DNA from: Plectranthus barbatus
Lineage: Eukaryota; Streptophyta; Magnoliopsida; Lamiales; Lamiaceae
NCBI GenBank assembly: GCA_026898455.1
Contig: JAPKLW010000934.1
Span: 1 to 64,000, forward strand
DNA: 64,000 nt
Reading direction: 5' to 3'
Shown: positions 1 to 9,994 of the stretch, piece after piece
How the letters are laid out: the number at the start of each line of letters is the position of its first letter
Position numbering within the stretch: position 1 is the stretch's first letter
Notes under the pieces: generated by a model
Databases searched by the model: none
What the model saw: only the letters and a program-made list of their open reading frames with translations
What the model was told of the DNA's origin: nothing
Translations under genes and position numbers: made by a program

Positions 1-28
1 TTAATGCTTTCAGTATATAAATCCATCA
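1..28 (-). repeat. Inner tip of the 3' LTR of the first copia element, with adjacent polypurine tract
   Basis: These 28 bases equal the end of the complete LTR at 7674-7701 except at the first base. Immediately after them, at about 29-40, the minus strand reads AAGTGGGAGAT, a polypurine tract of the type that primes plus-strand synthesis next to a 3' LTR. This fixes the element's orientation. Confidence 0.85.
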
Positions 29-170
29 ATCTCCCACTTATACTCAAAGCATTATACATTTGCTTTCCAGAGTATAACGCGTCTAAAGTAATCTAGCTAT
101 TACATCAAGCATTCTACGTGGCTGGCTTTGCCCTCAGCCCAAGGCTACGTACATGCATCTCGTAAACCTT

Positions 171-3100
171 CTAAGGCAGAGCTTTTGTGAATGGATCCGC
201 TAGATTATCTTTCGTATCAATTTTCTCTATCAGCACATCACCCCTTGCTACGATTTCTCGTATAATATGGTACTTCCTTTCAATGTATTTTGTTGCTCTG
301 TGAGATCGTGGTTCCTTAGAATTAACCACAGCTCCCGAGTTATCACAATACATCGTGATTGTTCTGGTAGCTGAGGAATCACGTCCAACTCCAGAAGGAA
401 GTTTCGAAACCATACCGCTTCTTTCGAAGCTTCAGAAGCTGCCACATATTCGGCTTCCATGGTGGAGTCCGCAATGCACTTCTGCTTTGCACTCCTCCAT
501 GATATGGCCCCACCTCCCAATGTAAATACATAGCCAGAGGTGGACTTCTTTTCATCGCGGTCTGCCTGGAAATCCGAATCAGTATAACCCACAGGGCACA
601 ACTCATCACACTGATAAACAAGACAATAGTCCCTTGTTCTTTTCAAGTATTTGAGTATGTGCTTTACCGCGGCCCAATGCGCCTGTCCAGGGTTAGACTG
701 GTATCTTGCTACCATGCCTACAGCAAAGCAGATATCTGGCCTCGTACATAACATTGCATACATGAGGCTACCCACGGCCGATGCATACGGCACGTTGCTC
801 ATCTCATCTTTCTCCTTTTGTGTCACCGGACACTAATCCTTGGAAAGATGTATGCCATGTCTGAAGGGTAACAGACCTTTCTTGGCATTATGCATGTTGA
901 AACGGGCAATCACAGTATCCATATATGACCCTTGAGACAAGATCAGCATCCTCTTATTGCGCTCCCGCAATACTTTTACCCCTAGGATGTATCCTGCCTC
1001 CCCAAGGTCCTTCATATGAAACTGCTCGGATAACCACCCCTTTATGCCCCGACAATACTTCCACATTGTCGCCAAATAGGAGAATATCATCTACATAAAG
1101 TGCAAGGAATACCACGCTTCCGCTGACACACAGACGGTACATGCAACTCTCGTTTGAACATTGTGAGAATCCATAAGATTTAATCACCTCATCAAAACGG
1201 AGATTCCATGACCGTGAAGCTTGTTTAAGTCCATACAGCGACTTCCTTAGCTTCCAGACCAAATGTTCTTCGCCCTTCTGCACATAACCTTCTGGCTGTT
1301 GCATATAGATGTCCCTACCTTCTTCAAGGTACCCGTTTAAAAACGCGGTTTTGACATCCATCTGCCAGATTTCTAGGTTCTTATGTGCTGCTATGGCCAG
1401 GAGTATTCGAATGGACTTAAGCATGGCTACCGGTGAGAAAGTCTCGTCATAGTCTACACCCTCTTTCTGACTATAACCTTTTGCCACCAGCCTTGCTTTG
1501 AAAGCTGTAATTTCCCCATTCGATCCTTTCTTTCTTTTGTATACCCATTTGCACCCTATGGCTCGATGGCCATCCGGCAAATCAGTTTTCTGGTATACAT
1601 CCATAGCAGTAATGGATTCTATTTTAGAATCCATGGCGATCAGCCATTTGTCTGCATCTTTATCAGATACCGCCTCGTCATATGTCCAGGGATCGGTATC
1701 ATCTACTCTATTTTCCGGGATCAAGTCAGAAGACTCTCCCACGAACATATACCTCTCAGGTTGGTGACTAACCCTCCCACTGCGACGAGGCATCTGAGCT
1801 GTGTCAGTAGTTGGCACAGTACGCGTTGGTCCCATACCTTGCATTAGTGGCAGTGTTGGTATATTCTCACCTGTTACAGGTGGATCTACCACTACACTGG
1901 GCTTTCCTGATGGAATTGCTTCTTTATCCTCAAGCTCGTGGAGGATAATTTCACTCTTGGACCTGTGGTTTCTTACATATTCGTCCTCCAAGAATCTCGC
2001 GTTGGTACTGACAACGACTTTCTGATTCTCAGGACAATAGAAGTAACCACCTTTCGTTTGTCTGGGATATCCTACAAACAGCATCAGCTTACACCTACTT
2101 TCTAACTTGTCAGGTTCCTTTGTCAGCACATACGCTGGACAACCCCAAACCCTCACTCTGTTCAAACTTGTCTTTCGCCCATACCAGAGTTCCAGAGGTG
2201 TTTTAGGAACTGATTTAGAAGGTACCAGGTTAAGCAAATAGGCCGTTGTTTCCAAGGCATATCCCCAAAATGAAATCGGCAAGCTTGCATAACTCATCAT
2301 CGACCTGACCATTTCCAAGAGAGTTCTATTTCTTATTTCCGCTACACCATTTTGTTGAGGGGTTCCCGGTGCAGTTCACTGGGATGTAATCCCGTTATCT
2401 GACAAGTACTGCAAGAACTCGTTGCTGAGGTATTCCCCACCACGATCTGATCGTAGTGTCTTGATAGTCCTACCAAGCTTCTTTTCTACCTCAGTCCGGA
2501 ATTCTTTGAATTTCTCAAAGCATTCAGACTTATGGCGAAGCAAATAGACATATCCAAATCTTGAGTAATCGTCAATAAATGTGGCGAAATACTCATACCC
2601 TCCACGAGCTTGCGTGGACATTGGTCCACATAAGTCAGAGTGGATCAATTGTAACACGTCCTCTGCTCGAGACTGACTTGCCTTAAAAGGCCTGGTCGTC
2701 ATCTTTCCTTCTATACAGGACTCACAGATTGGATGCGGTACCACTTGGAAGTAATCCAAGAGCCCATCGCATGCTAATATTTTAATCCTCTTTAGATTGA
2801 TGTGACCTAGTCTCAAGTGCCAGAGATATGTTTGATCCTCATCGGAAGAAAACTTTCTCTTTAAATGATTATTATTATTAGATGAGTTTGCAACATTCAC
2901 GGAAGATTTATGCATACAATCAATGATATAGAGAGAGTCAATCAGTTTGCCATGACAGATAACACCGTTATTACCAATGATAGAAACTCCACTATCAAAA
3001 ATAACTGAATATCCATCACAAAATAACTTGAAAACTGAAATTAAGTTCCGCCGAAAAACCGGCACATATAAAACATCTCTCAAAATTAGAACATTGTTTT

Positions 3101-4010
3101 CAAAGCATAAAGTAAAATCTCCAATGGCTACTGCTGAGACTCGTTCTCCGCTGCCCATTGAGATGGTAATCTAGTCATGCTTCAACTGCCTTGTCGGCCT
3201 GAACCCCTGCAAAGTATAACAAACATGATCCGTAGCTCCAGTATCCACTACCCAAGAATGGGTAGAAACTGATGCTAAACATGTTTCCGTTATAAATGCA
3301 CATGACGTACCTTGTCTACCCGTGCTAGGCACTAGACAATTTACTTCTCTTCGCTTGCGTTTGCATGGCCTGGTGATAATTTCTGCCTCATCTATTTTAT
3401 CCAACTTCTTAAGCATTTCTTTTGCTTCAACAACTGCCTTGTCAAGAGCTGACAAAGTTGGAGCAAGCTCAAATGCCATCATGTTAGATTTCTCTCGCAA
3501 CAGGGCCCTGAGTAACTCATGAAGAGAAAACTCGCACCTGACACCGAGAGATTTGATGAAATCACCATAAGAATCAGATAGAGAGTGCAAGACAATGTTT
3601 ATTTCTGCCCGCTTATTAATTTGTCCACCTCTCTTTCTGTACTTTCTCATGATTCTCATCATACTGATGAAGTGCAGAACGAACTCCCCTCAGTCATTTT
3701 CTTGCAAATCAGTCCTTTACAAGATCATAACTGATAGTTCGTCTCACCTTCCCATATACTTTCACAAGGTCCCTCCATATCTCAACAGCTGACCGGAATT
3801 TCTTGTACTTGAGCCTTAATTCTCTAGACAGATTGTTCATGATGAAAAAGTAGGCAAAATCATCAGAAGCTTTCCATTTGTCATAGAATTCTCGCTCATA
3901 ACCAGTACATTTCCAATGCTGAGGAGATAATGGGTCCATGTAAAGTACATAGGCATGTTTTGCAGTATAGAGTATTTCCATTAGGCAAAACTTTCATTCA
4001 GGAAAATTGT
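171..4010 (-). pseudogene. Broken gag-pol polyprotein of the first copia element
   Basis: Fragments in several frames give the domain order. Gag lies at about 4010-3709. A protease with a DTGATDH active-site motif lies near 3240. Integrase covers 3158-2376 and continues in the next fragment: it has an H-C zinc region (LRLGH, then CESC) and the first acidic core residues. Reverse transcriptase lies within 2318-954 and 1090-833, with KTAFLNG, YGLKQA and YVDD. RNase H follows at 826-171. Breaks that can be seen: an in-frame TAG at 3171-3173, an in-frame TGA at 2376-2378 inside integrase, a frameshift after the YVDD block near 1040-1060, a stop near 833, and a frameshift in RNase H near 370-400. 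The start of gag is also unclear. A dead copy; any activity would need proteins supplied by other elements. Confidence 0.92.
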
Positions 4011-4186
4011 GACCGATTAAAGGGTTTGTTGCTAAGAGATTTACAATATGAATAGACATGTCTGAAAACAATAAATTAAAAAACACCATTTAAAACATAG
4101 TCGCAGAACATTGAAACAATTAAATATTGAAACCTTATGATAAAGCAATATTAATGTTTCCTCCAATTTGCCTAAGTATTACTATT

Positions 4187-4628
4187 GCAAGCCACACATG
4201 TGGACGTTTACAACAAAACACTTAACCAGACTACATCTTTCAATTCCAGTCCTTTAATTCCAATCCATGCCCGGGTTCCTTAGACAAATGGAATTAATAA
4301 TTGGAGACTAACTTAAGACCATATTATCCTACTGAGCAGGGACTTCACATATGAGTTATACTCTGGACAATATCTAAGCTAGCTTACCACCAAAGTCAAC
4401 CCTCCCATATAAGGATCTATTTGAACAAACCTGATCCCTTATAATAAGGTTGTCTCATTTAATTCAATCCCCAGAGAACTTATGAAAATTCAATACGCAA
4501 GCTACACATGTAGACGTTTACGCATGAACTCCCACTTCTCACATGAAATAAATGTTTGTTTTAAGAAATCCTATCTATTGGAACTTATGAACAATAAATT
4601 AAGTAAGCTACACATGTAGACGTTTACC
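4187..4628. repeat. Three dispersed copies of a 22-bp motif in the retrotransposon leader
   Basis: The motif AGCTACACATGTAGACGTTT(AC), with C/G variants in the first copy, occurs at about 4191-4211, 4500-4521 and 4607-4627. Each copy holds the palindrome ACATGT. The stretches preceding copies 2 and 3 also share wording (GAACTTATGAA...). Spacing is uneven (about 310 and 107 bp), so this is not a simple tandem array. Function is unknown; a regulatory or packaging role is only a guess. Confidence 0.75.
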
Positions 4629-5119
4629 TAATAAATTATCCACTTCCAATAAAGGATCGCTTTGTGGAGGTCTTACTAAATTATGAGCTTAGCAATTTTC
4701 AGTTCATAAGGTTTAATTGCACAGATTATCTTATGTAGCCATAATTATAACGTTGCTAAAATTCTCATGCAAAGCATGAACCCCGAATTTATAGTCATAA
4801 TTAATTACATAAAATAAATCACATAGCATGTTTTAAAGCCATAAATAAAAGCAGTAAATGTGCTCTATTATCTACAACATGCTTATATGCTGCGCAATTA
4901 AATTAAACACGTATATCATGCGAAGACAGATAATAAAACAAATAAAAAATGTCCTCGTGGCCCCATGATACAAAACAAAATAAATCTAACTATTACAAGT
5001 TGGAATTTATTTTACAGATCTTCGACTGGGCTCCCACTACTTGGACTGAGATCTTGATTTATTTTCTGAACTTGGGCCTCCAAGATTTGATCCATCAGAA
5101 AATTGGACAACTGGGCCAG

Positions 5120-5940
5120 TTAACCAGATCGCAGGCCTAGGCACACATTGCAAGCCCAATAGCCTGCGAGAACTCGGCCCGACGAGCCACCACCAGCGAA
5201 ACACCATCGCCGGCAACCCGCCGTCGTCGTGAGGGCTCCCGGCATGCACAACAGCCATGCACGTACGTGCATGGATGCAGTCTGCGATACCGCCTCCTCC
5301 GACCGTTGCCCGTTTCGCATACCGCCACCCCGACTTGCCCCGACCGTCGCCCGAACCGCCGTTCACTCTTCTTCTCTACCGTTGGCCTCCGTGACTCGTC
5401 GGAATTGCGCAAGGATGGAATCAGGCTCGCGCAAACCACGCAAAAAACCCTAGGATTTTTTCACATTCCGGTCGCACGCCCAGCCTGTCGCCGCCCCAGC
5501 CCGCATCGCCGGGACCGAGCCACCGCCACACCACCATCTGCTCCGCCTGTCGATGCCAACCGAGGGGGGAAGTCTGCCGCCGGCACGCGCAGGGTCGCGC
5601 ATGGCTGCTGCGCGCACACGCGGAACCTAGGGTTCCGCCGCATTGCGCGCGCCCTGGCCGCGTCCGTCGTTCCGGCCGTCTGGCCCGACCTCCCTCGCGC
5701 TGTCGACCTCACCCCGGAGCTGCCGCACCAGCCCTGGCTGGCCTGGGCCGCGCAGCCGTCTGCCCGCGTGCGTGCGTGCGCCGCGCACGCTGAAACCCTA
5801 GGGTTTCCGTACGTGGCTGCAGCGCCGCCGTGGCTCGCCGCGCTCCCTGCTGCCGTGCCCCGCCGCCGTCGACCGCCGTGCATGGTGCTCGCACCGTGCC
5901 AGCGCTGTCACGCGTCGTGCGGCCCTTCGTTCTTCGCATT
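5120..5940. other. GC-rich island inside the retrotransposon leader
   Basis: Composition changes abruptly from AT-rich to strongly GC-rich and back. The island contains three CCTAGG-centred motifs (near 5447, 5625 and 5795), the last a near-palindrome of AAACCCTAGGGTTT type, and overlapping open frames on both strands rich in Arg, Ala, Pro and Gly. No domain is recognisable. It could be captured host sequence or a structured leader of this element family. Confidence 0.6.
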
Positions 5941-6216
5941 CTTCATTCTTCGTGTTCTTCGTTTTATAGATTTAATTCTTTGAAATAAAATTACATGGGA
6001 TAATTCTAATTACAATCTAAAAATTCTAATCTAACCACGGATTTATCTCGTGGGTGAAAAATGAATCCATATAAATGGGCGGATTAACCCGAGGAACCAC
6101 GAGGACGAAAAACATACAATCAATCCATAAACCATCCATTGCATGCAATCAATAATAATAATCATGCATGTTCATAGGCAATATTATTTTTCCGATAGAG
6201 CCAATTAATTTACCTG

Positions 6217-6228
6217 GCTCTGATACCA
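6217..6228 (-). other. Primer-binding site of the first copia element
   Basis: On the minus strand the sequence is TGGTATCAGAGC, complementary to the 3' end of initiator-Met tRNA and typical of plant copia elements. Two bases separate it from the LTR boundary at 6231. Confidence 0.93.
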
Positions 6229-6230
6229 AT

Positions 6231-7701
6231 TGAAGGGATTCGTAAACTGAATCACGAAGTCCGTTTGCCAAGGATCGTTAATTGGAATATCAAAAATAAA
6301 TTGCTATGCCTATGAACAATCCTAGCATGCTCCTATATTATTATGCATAAGAAGGTTATGCGGAATACCTGGATTGATGAACGATGAAGAACGCGTGCGC
6401 GGAGATGCCCTTTGATCTTTCCCACGCACCAAGATTTAATTTCCTAACAGATTGAGGAAATTAATCTAAAGAAAATAATGAATTATTTTCGAAAATAATG
6501 AGGAGAGATAGAAAAAGAAATCCTCCTGATCTGATCTTCTGATCTATTTCCCAACTCGATCTGAAAACCTGGTGAAGGTTCTCTATCAGATCCCTTGCCC
6601 GGTTGAGAAGCAGAATTTCCTCCTCGTATCTCAGACCCTGTCGATCACCACAGCTCCCAATGCTCTGGTTTGCTGTGTGCAACTTGTGATCTTATGAGGT
6701 GTAGGTGTGTTGAGGTCTGAGGGACTGAGGCCTATTTATAGGAAATTCTAGGCTTCTATTGGGCTTGAGTTATCATGGGCCAGACCAGGGACCAGAATGC
6801 AAATAGCAAATAAGGCCTATCAATTAATTAATTCTCATATTCAACCCAGAATATAATTAATTAATTAATATTGATTCATGCCACCAGAGAATCAATACTG
6901 TCCTACCTATTTGCTACCACGTTTTGAGGAACGGGTTGCATTGGACTCGGTTTATCCCCACATTTAAGGTAATAGACATTCGTTAATTAATTTAAGCTCT
7001 GACAAGCTATTTAATTAATTAACATCTTTAATTCCTGAATCAATCCACTCAAACCTTTTCACTTATGTTTGAACTTAATCAGCTTGCAGGACTTTAGCAT
7101 AACGAACCTTTTGAGCTGTTCAGGGAATGTCACCATCCTATACTGGATGTGGTTACCTAGTTCAGATACCAGACAGTCATACACAGATTGATATCACCCA
7201 AGACTGCAGAAGTACAGGTTCAACTAGAACCCTCTCTACAACTCAAAGTGATATACAATATATGTATACTTCTGTATCCTCATATAGGTTTATGATTCCA
7301 TCGAGTCATAAAGATCTAGATTCTTTTAATGTCAGATAAAAGAATCGATCTCGACTTAGGTCCTCATCAATGTGTGCCCCACACCAGCATACCAAGACAT
7401 CCAAGATAAGATGCTTATCCTCATATGCTGCAGCCTACACCGACAGTTTATCCTGGAACTGTCTCAGCTGTGATGACTATTTATATCTCGCTAGGTCAAA
7501 CAATCCATACGATCTTCCGTGATCTTCTACACACCGTATGATCTCCGTATCGACGAGATAAGAGGATAATTGTGTTTGCGACACATGTTTGTTAATTCAG
7601 ACAGGAGATGAACATACAACAATTATGATTCCCAGTATATTAACCAATAAACCTTGTACATAATATACCAATCATAATGCTTTCAGTATATAAATCCATC
7701 A
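6231..7701 (-). repeat. Complete 5' LTR (1471 bp) of the first copia element
   Basis: On the plus strand it starts TGAAGGG and ends ATCCATCA, giving TG...CA termini. It is bounded by the primer-binding site on one side and by unrelated LTR sequence on the other. The short ORFs inside it have no recognisable coding content. It would hold the promoter and polyadenylation signals of the element, transcribing towards lower coordinates. Confidence 0.85.
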
Positions 7702-8132
7702 AGTCCTCACTTCAACCTGAAGAAAAATTAGTTTACAAGGAGTTTCTAGACGAATGACGACAACGGACTAAATGACGGAGGTTTCCAACGGGTTGTCCAT
7801 AGATCGTGAGAAGGCTTGTATACCGAAATATAGTGGATTCCCGATTAAGTTCGGAAGAGTGGACGTAGGACTTTGATTCCAAACCACTATAAATATCATG
7901 TCTCATTTACTCGCTTCATTTAAGTTTCTGCATTCTAAGTTTCCAAACTTACTTTGAAACTTTCAATATTTTTTTGATTATTGAAGAGTACAACCCCAAA
8001 ACTTACTTAACAACTTATGAGCTAAACTGACTTTTATTAAGCTGAAAATTGAGTCGAATCAGTTTTCACAACCAAATGCAAAAGTTTAATACTTCTGCTG
8101 CAAATTTCATTACTCTGATTTCGAGACCAACA
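7702..8132 (+). mobile_element. 3' portion of an older LTR, apparently interrupted by the first copia element
   Basis: The block GAGTGGACGTAG followed by AACCACTATAAA also occurs in the solo LTR at 25907-27552, and both copies end GACCAACA. This segment starts exactly where the copia LTR ends and finishes at CCAACA (8127-8132). The simplest reading is that the copia element inserted into an LTR of this second family, whose 5' part would lie left of the window. Confidence 0.6.
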
Positions 8133-9239
8133 AAAGAATTTATTTGTGTATAAGATTTCTCTAATCTCCATCAATATGAAGCCTATTGATAGCCTTTTAA
8201 GAGAAAAAAAAAATCCAAAAGCAAAATCATGAAGACTTCAGCCTAAACATCCTACTAATGTAGACAGAGATTGTCATTATCTTCTCAACTTATGTTGGGT
8301 TTGTCAAATTCATGTCCCACATCAGAAAGAAAGGAAAAGAATTCTTTGTATATAAGAGTTCACCCAACTTCATCAGTACGAGGTATTTTCGGAATAAAGA
8401 TACCAAATGCAAAATCGTGAGAATTTTGGCCTTAAGCGGACAATATAATATCATACTAATGTCGAGTTGTCAGTCCCTCAACAATTTAAAATTTTTGGTT
8501 TTTTATTAATTAAGGTGATTAAGTAAATATGTTATTATTGTTATTATTATCCTCCAACCTCTACAACAACAACAAAAAAAAAACATGCATCTTCAATCTA
8601 TACTTATTATTCTTTTTGAATTACATATTTATATAGTAAATCGCAAGTTTCTTTGTTACAAAAGGTGGCAGTGGCGGATCCAGGAATTAATAATTGAGGG
8701 TACAATATATAACTAAAATTAAAATGGGGATACATTATATGAAAATGTTTATATATAATATATAAAAATAAATAATAGTAATAATACATATATATAGTAA
8801 AAAGTAAAAAGAAAAAATTTGGGGTACAATTGTACCCCATATCATAATGTAGATCCGCCTCTGGGATGTGGTGGCCATGACCGTAAAAAACAAGTACATG
8901 ATAACTGGCCAAATTAATCCGATGTTGTTTCCAACCTTGTCCATGATCAATTTATTATAAATTCGAGTATAGTAAGAGACATTTCTCCCTCATTTCATGT
9001 GTATTAATTTTATCACAAGTTGCTATCCAATTTTCAATCCCCAGATGTTTAATATTTATAGAGGTGGTCCATTTTTGCACGTTTATAATATATAGCTCAC
9101 GAGAATGAGAGAAAGCTGCAAGAAAGAGCCTCTCAACGTCTTAAAATTAAAAAATTTTAAACGTGAAGATGCTCGAACTTACTAATTTTATTAAAGCATG
9201 CTCAACTGTATATTTAAAAATAATAACCATAATAACTAT
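8133..9239. other. Intergenic AT-rich DNA
   Basis: No gene is supported here. It contains the MITE at 8669-8863 and otherwise low-complexity AT-rich sequence. Short open frames at 8607-8950 run through the MITE and are not considered coding. Confidence 0.7.
8669..8863. mobile_element. MITE-like element with GGCGGATC terminal inverted repeats
   Basis: The left end CAGTGGCGGATC and the reverse complement of the right end, CAGAGGCGGATC, agree at 11 of 12 bases; the element is 195 bp. An 18-bp perfect palindrome lies at 8821-8838. The flanks (AAAGGTGG and GGATGTGG) agree at only 5 of 8 positions, so the target duplication is weak. The superfamily is not settled. Confidence 0.6.
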
Positions 9240-9712
9240 TGTTAATACTCGAATTTTAAGAGATTTATTTCACAAGAATACTTGATAAAATAAGTAATAA
9301 ATTGCAAAAGTAATGAAAATAAAAGCCTAATTGTAGATCGAATATGAGTGTTTGATGCTTTTATTGTTGTATTTATTGCTGAAATCAATATATCTTTGTA
9401 CAATAAATGTAACCTTATTTATAGGGAATGAATACAAGGAAGCGACTCTAGATGAAGAGTCACAAGTCTTCAACCGAACTCCTGTTTCAAACGGTTACGT
9501 TCATTCAATCGAGCTGGTTTCGTCTTAATATAGTTCGGTTTACCAATCTGGTAGCTCGACCGGTGTGTAGCTTGGTCAATAGTAGCTCGGCCAATAATCC
9601 GAACTTTCGAAGAGCTTTCCTTAATCAAATATTTTTAGTTCTTGAGCTTCTTCCAGTGAACTTTCTTCTTTGATGGATCGATAATGAGCTTTTTCATTTT
9701 TGAGTCATAACA
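9240..9712. mobile_element. Solo LTR (473 bp) upstream of the terpene synthase
   Basis: The ends are TGTTAATACTC and, reverse-complemented, TGTTATGACTC (9 of 11 identical), giving TG...CA termini. The 5-bp flanks are ACTAT and ATTAT (4 of 5). No internal coding sequence remains, as expected for a solo LTR left by recombination between two LTRs. A TTATTTATAGG stretch near 9413 may be its TATA or polyadenylation region. It ends 282 bp before the terpene synthase ATG. Confidence 0.6.
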
Positions 9713-9928
9713 ATTATAATAATCATCTATGATGCAAATGGTGTATGATAGATGAATCAATTCTCAATTATTACAACTTATATAATAAATGCGTGTCTCC
9801 ATCAATTTCAACTTTGACAAATCAATTTCGCACGTTTATATTATTGAAGTTTTCCATATATTAATAATGGCGTTCTAATTAACTTCTAATGATTCATCAA
9901 AACAAGTAATAGACTTAGAGTGGGGACC

Positions 9929-9937
9929 TATATATAT
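9929..9937 (+). promoter_or_regulatory. TATA box of the terpene synthase gene
   Basis: TATATATAT lies 58-66 bp upstream of the ATG at 9995, a normal distance for a plant gene with a short leader. It sits outside the solo LTR, in the gap between that LTR and the gene. Confidence 0.6.
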
Positions 9938-9994
9938 GTGTGATAAAAGAAAAGATGGAGCAAGAAATATAGAGAGTGATCATAATTCATAAAC

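Larger units (their letters stand above)
4011..6216 (-). other. Long untranslated leader of the first copia element
   Basis: About 2.2 kb separate the primer-binding site from recognisable gag. No copia domain can be read here on either strand. The half nearer gag (4011-5100) is AT-rich and carries three copies of a 22-bp motif. The half nearer the LTR holds a GC-rich island (about 5120-5940). Open frames of up to 238 codons in the island look compositional. Confidence 0.7.
1..7701 (-). mobile_element. Degenerate Ty1/copia LTR retrotransposon, minus strand, truncated by the window edge
   Basis: Read on the minus strand the order is 5' LTR (7701-6231), primer-binding site, about 2.2 kb leader, gag, protease, integrase, reverse transcriptase, RNase H, polypurine tract and the start of the 3' LTR (28-1). 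Integrase before reverse transcriptase is the Ty1/copia order. The last 28 bases of the left LTR match the end of the right LTR at 27 of 28 positions. The coding part carries several in-frame stops and frameshifts, so the copy cannot encode its own proteins. The LTR is long (1471 bp). The other end and its target duplication lie outside the window. Confidence 0.93.

Noticed and set aside
4187..4628. Repeated 22-bp units as a CRISPR-like array
   Set aside because: Only three copies with uneven spacing in a plant retrotransposon leader; no cas genes.
5267..5983. 238-codon open frame in the GC-rich island
   Set aside because: It overlaps equally long frames on both strands, lacks any domain and has Arg/Ala/Pro composition typical of GC-rich noncoding sequence.
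8607..8950. Two open frames of 71-101 codons on the minus strand
   Set aside because: They are AT-rich Tyr/Phe/Ile runs through a MITE.
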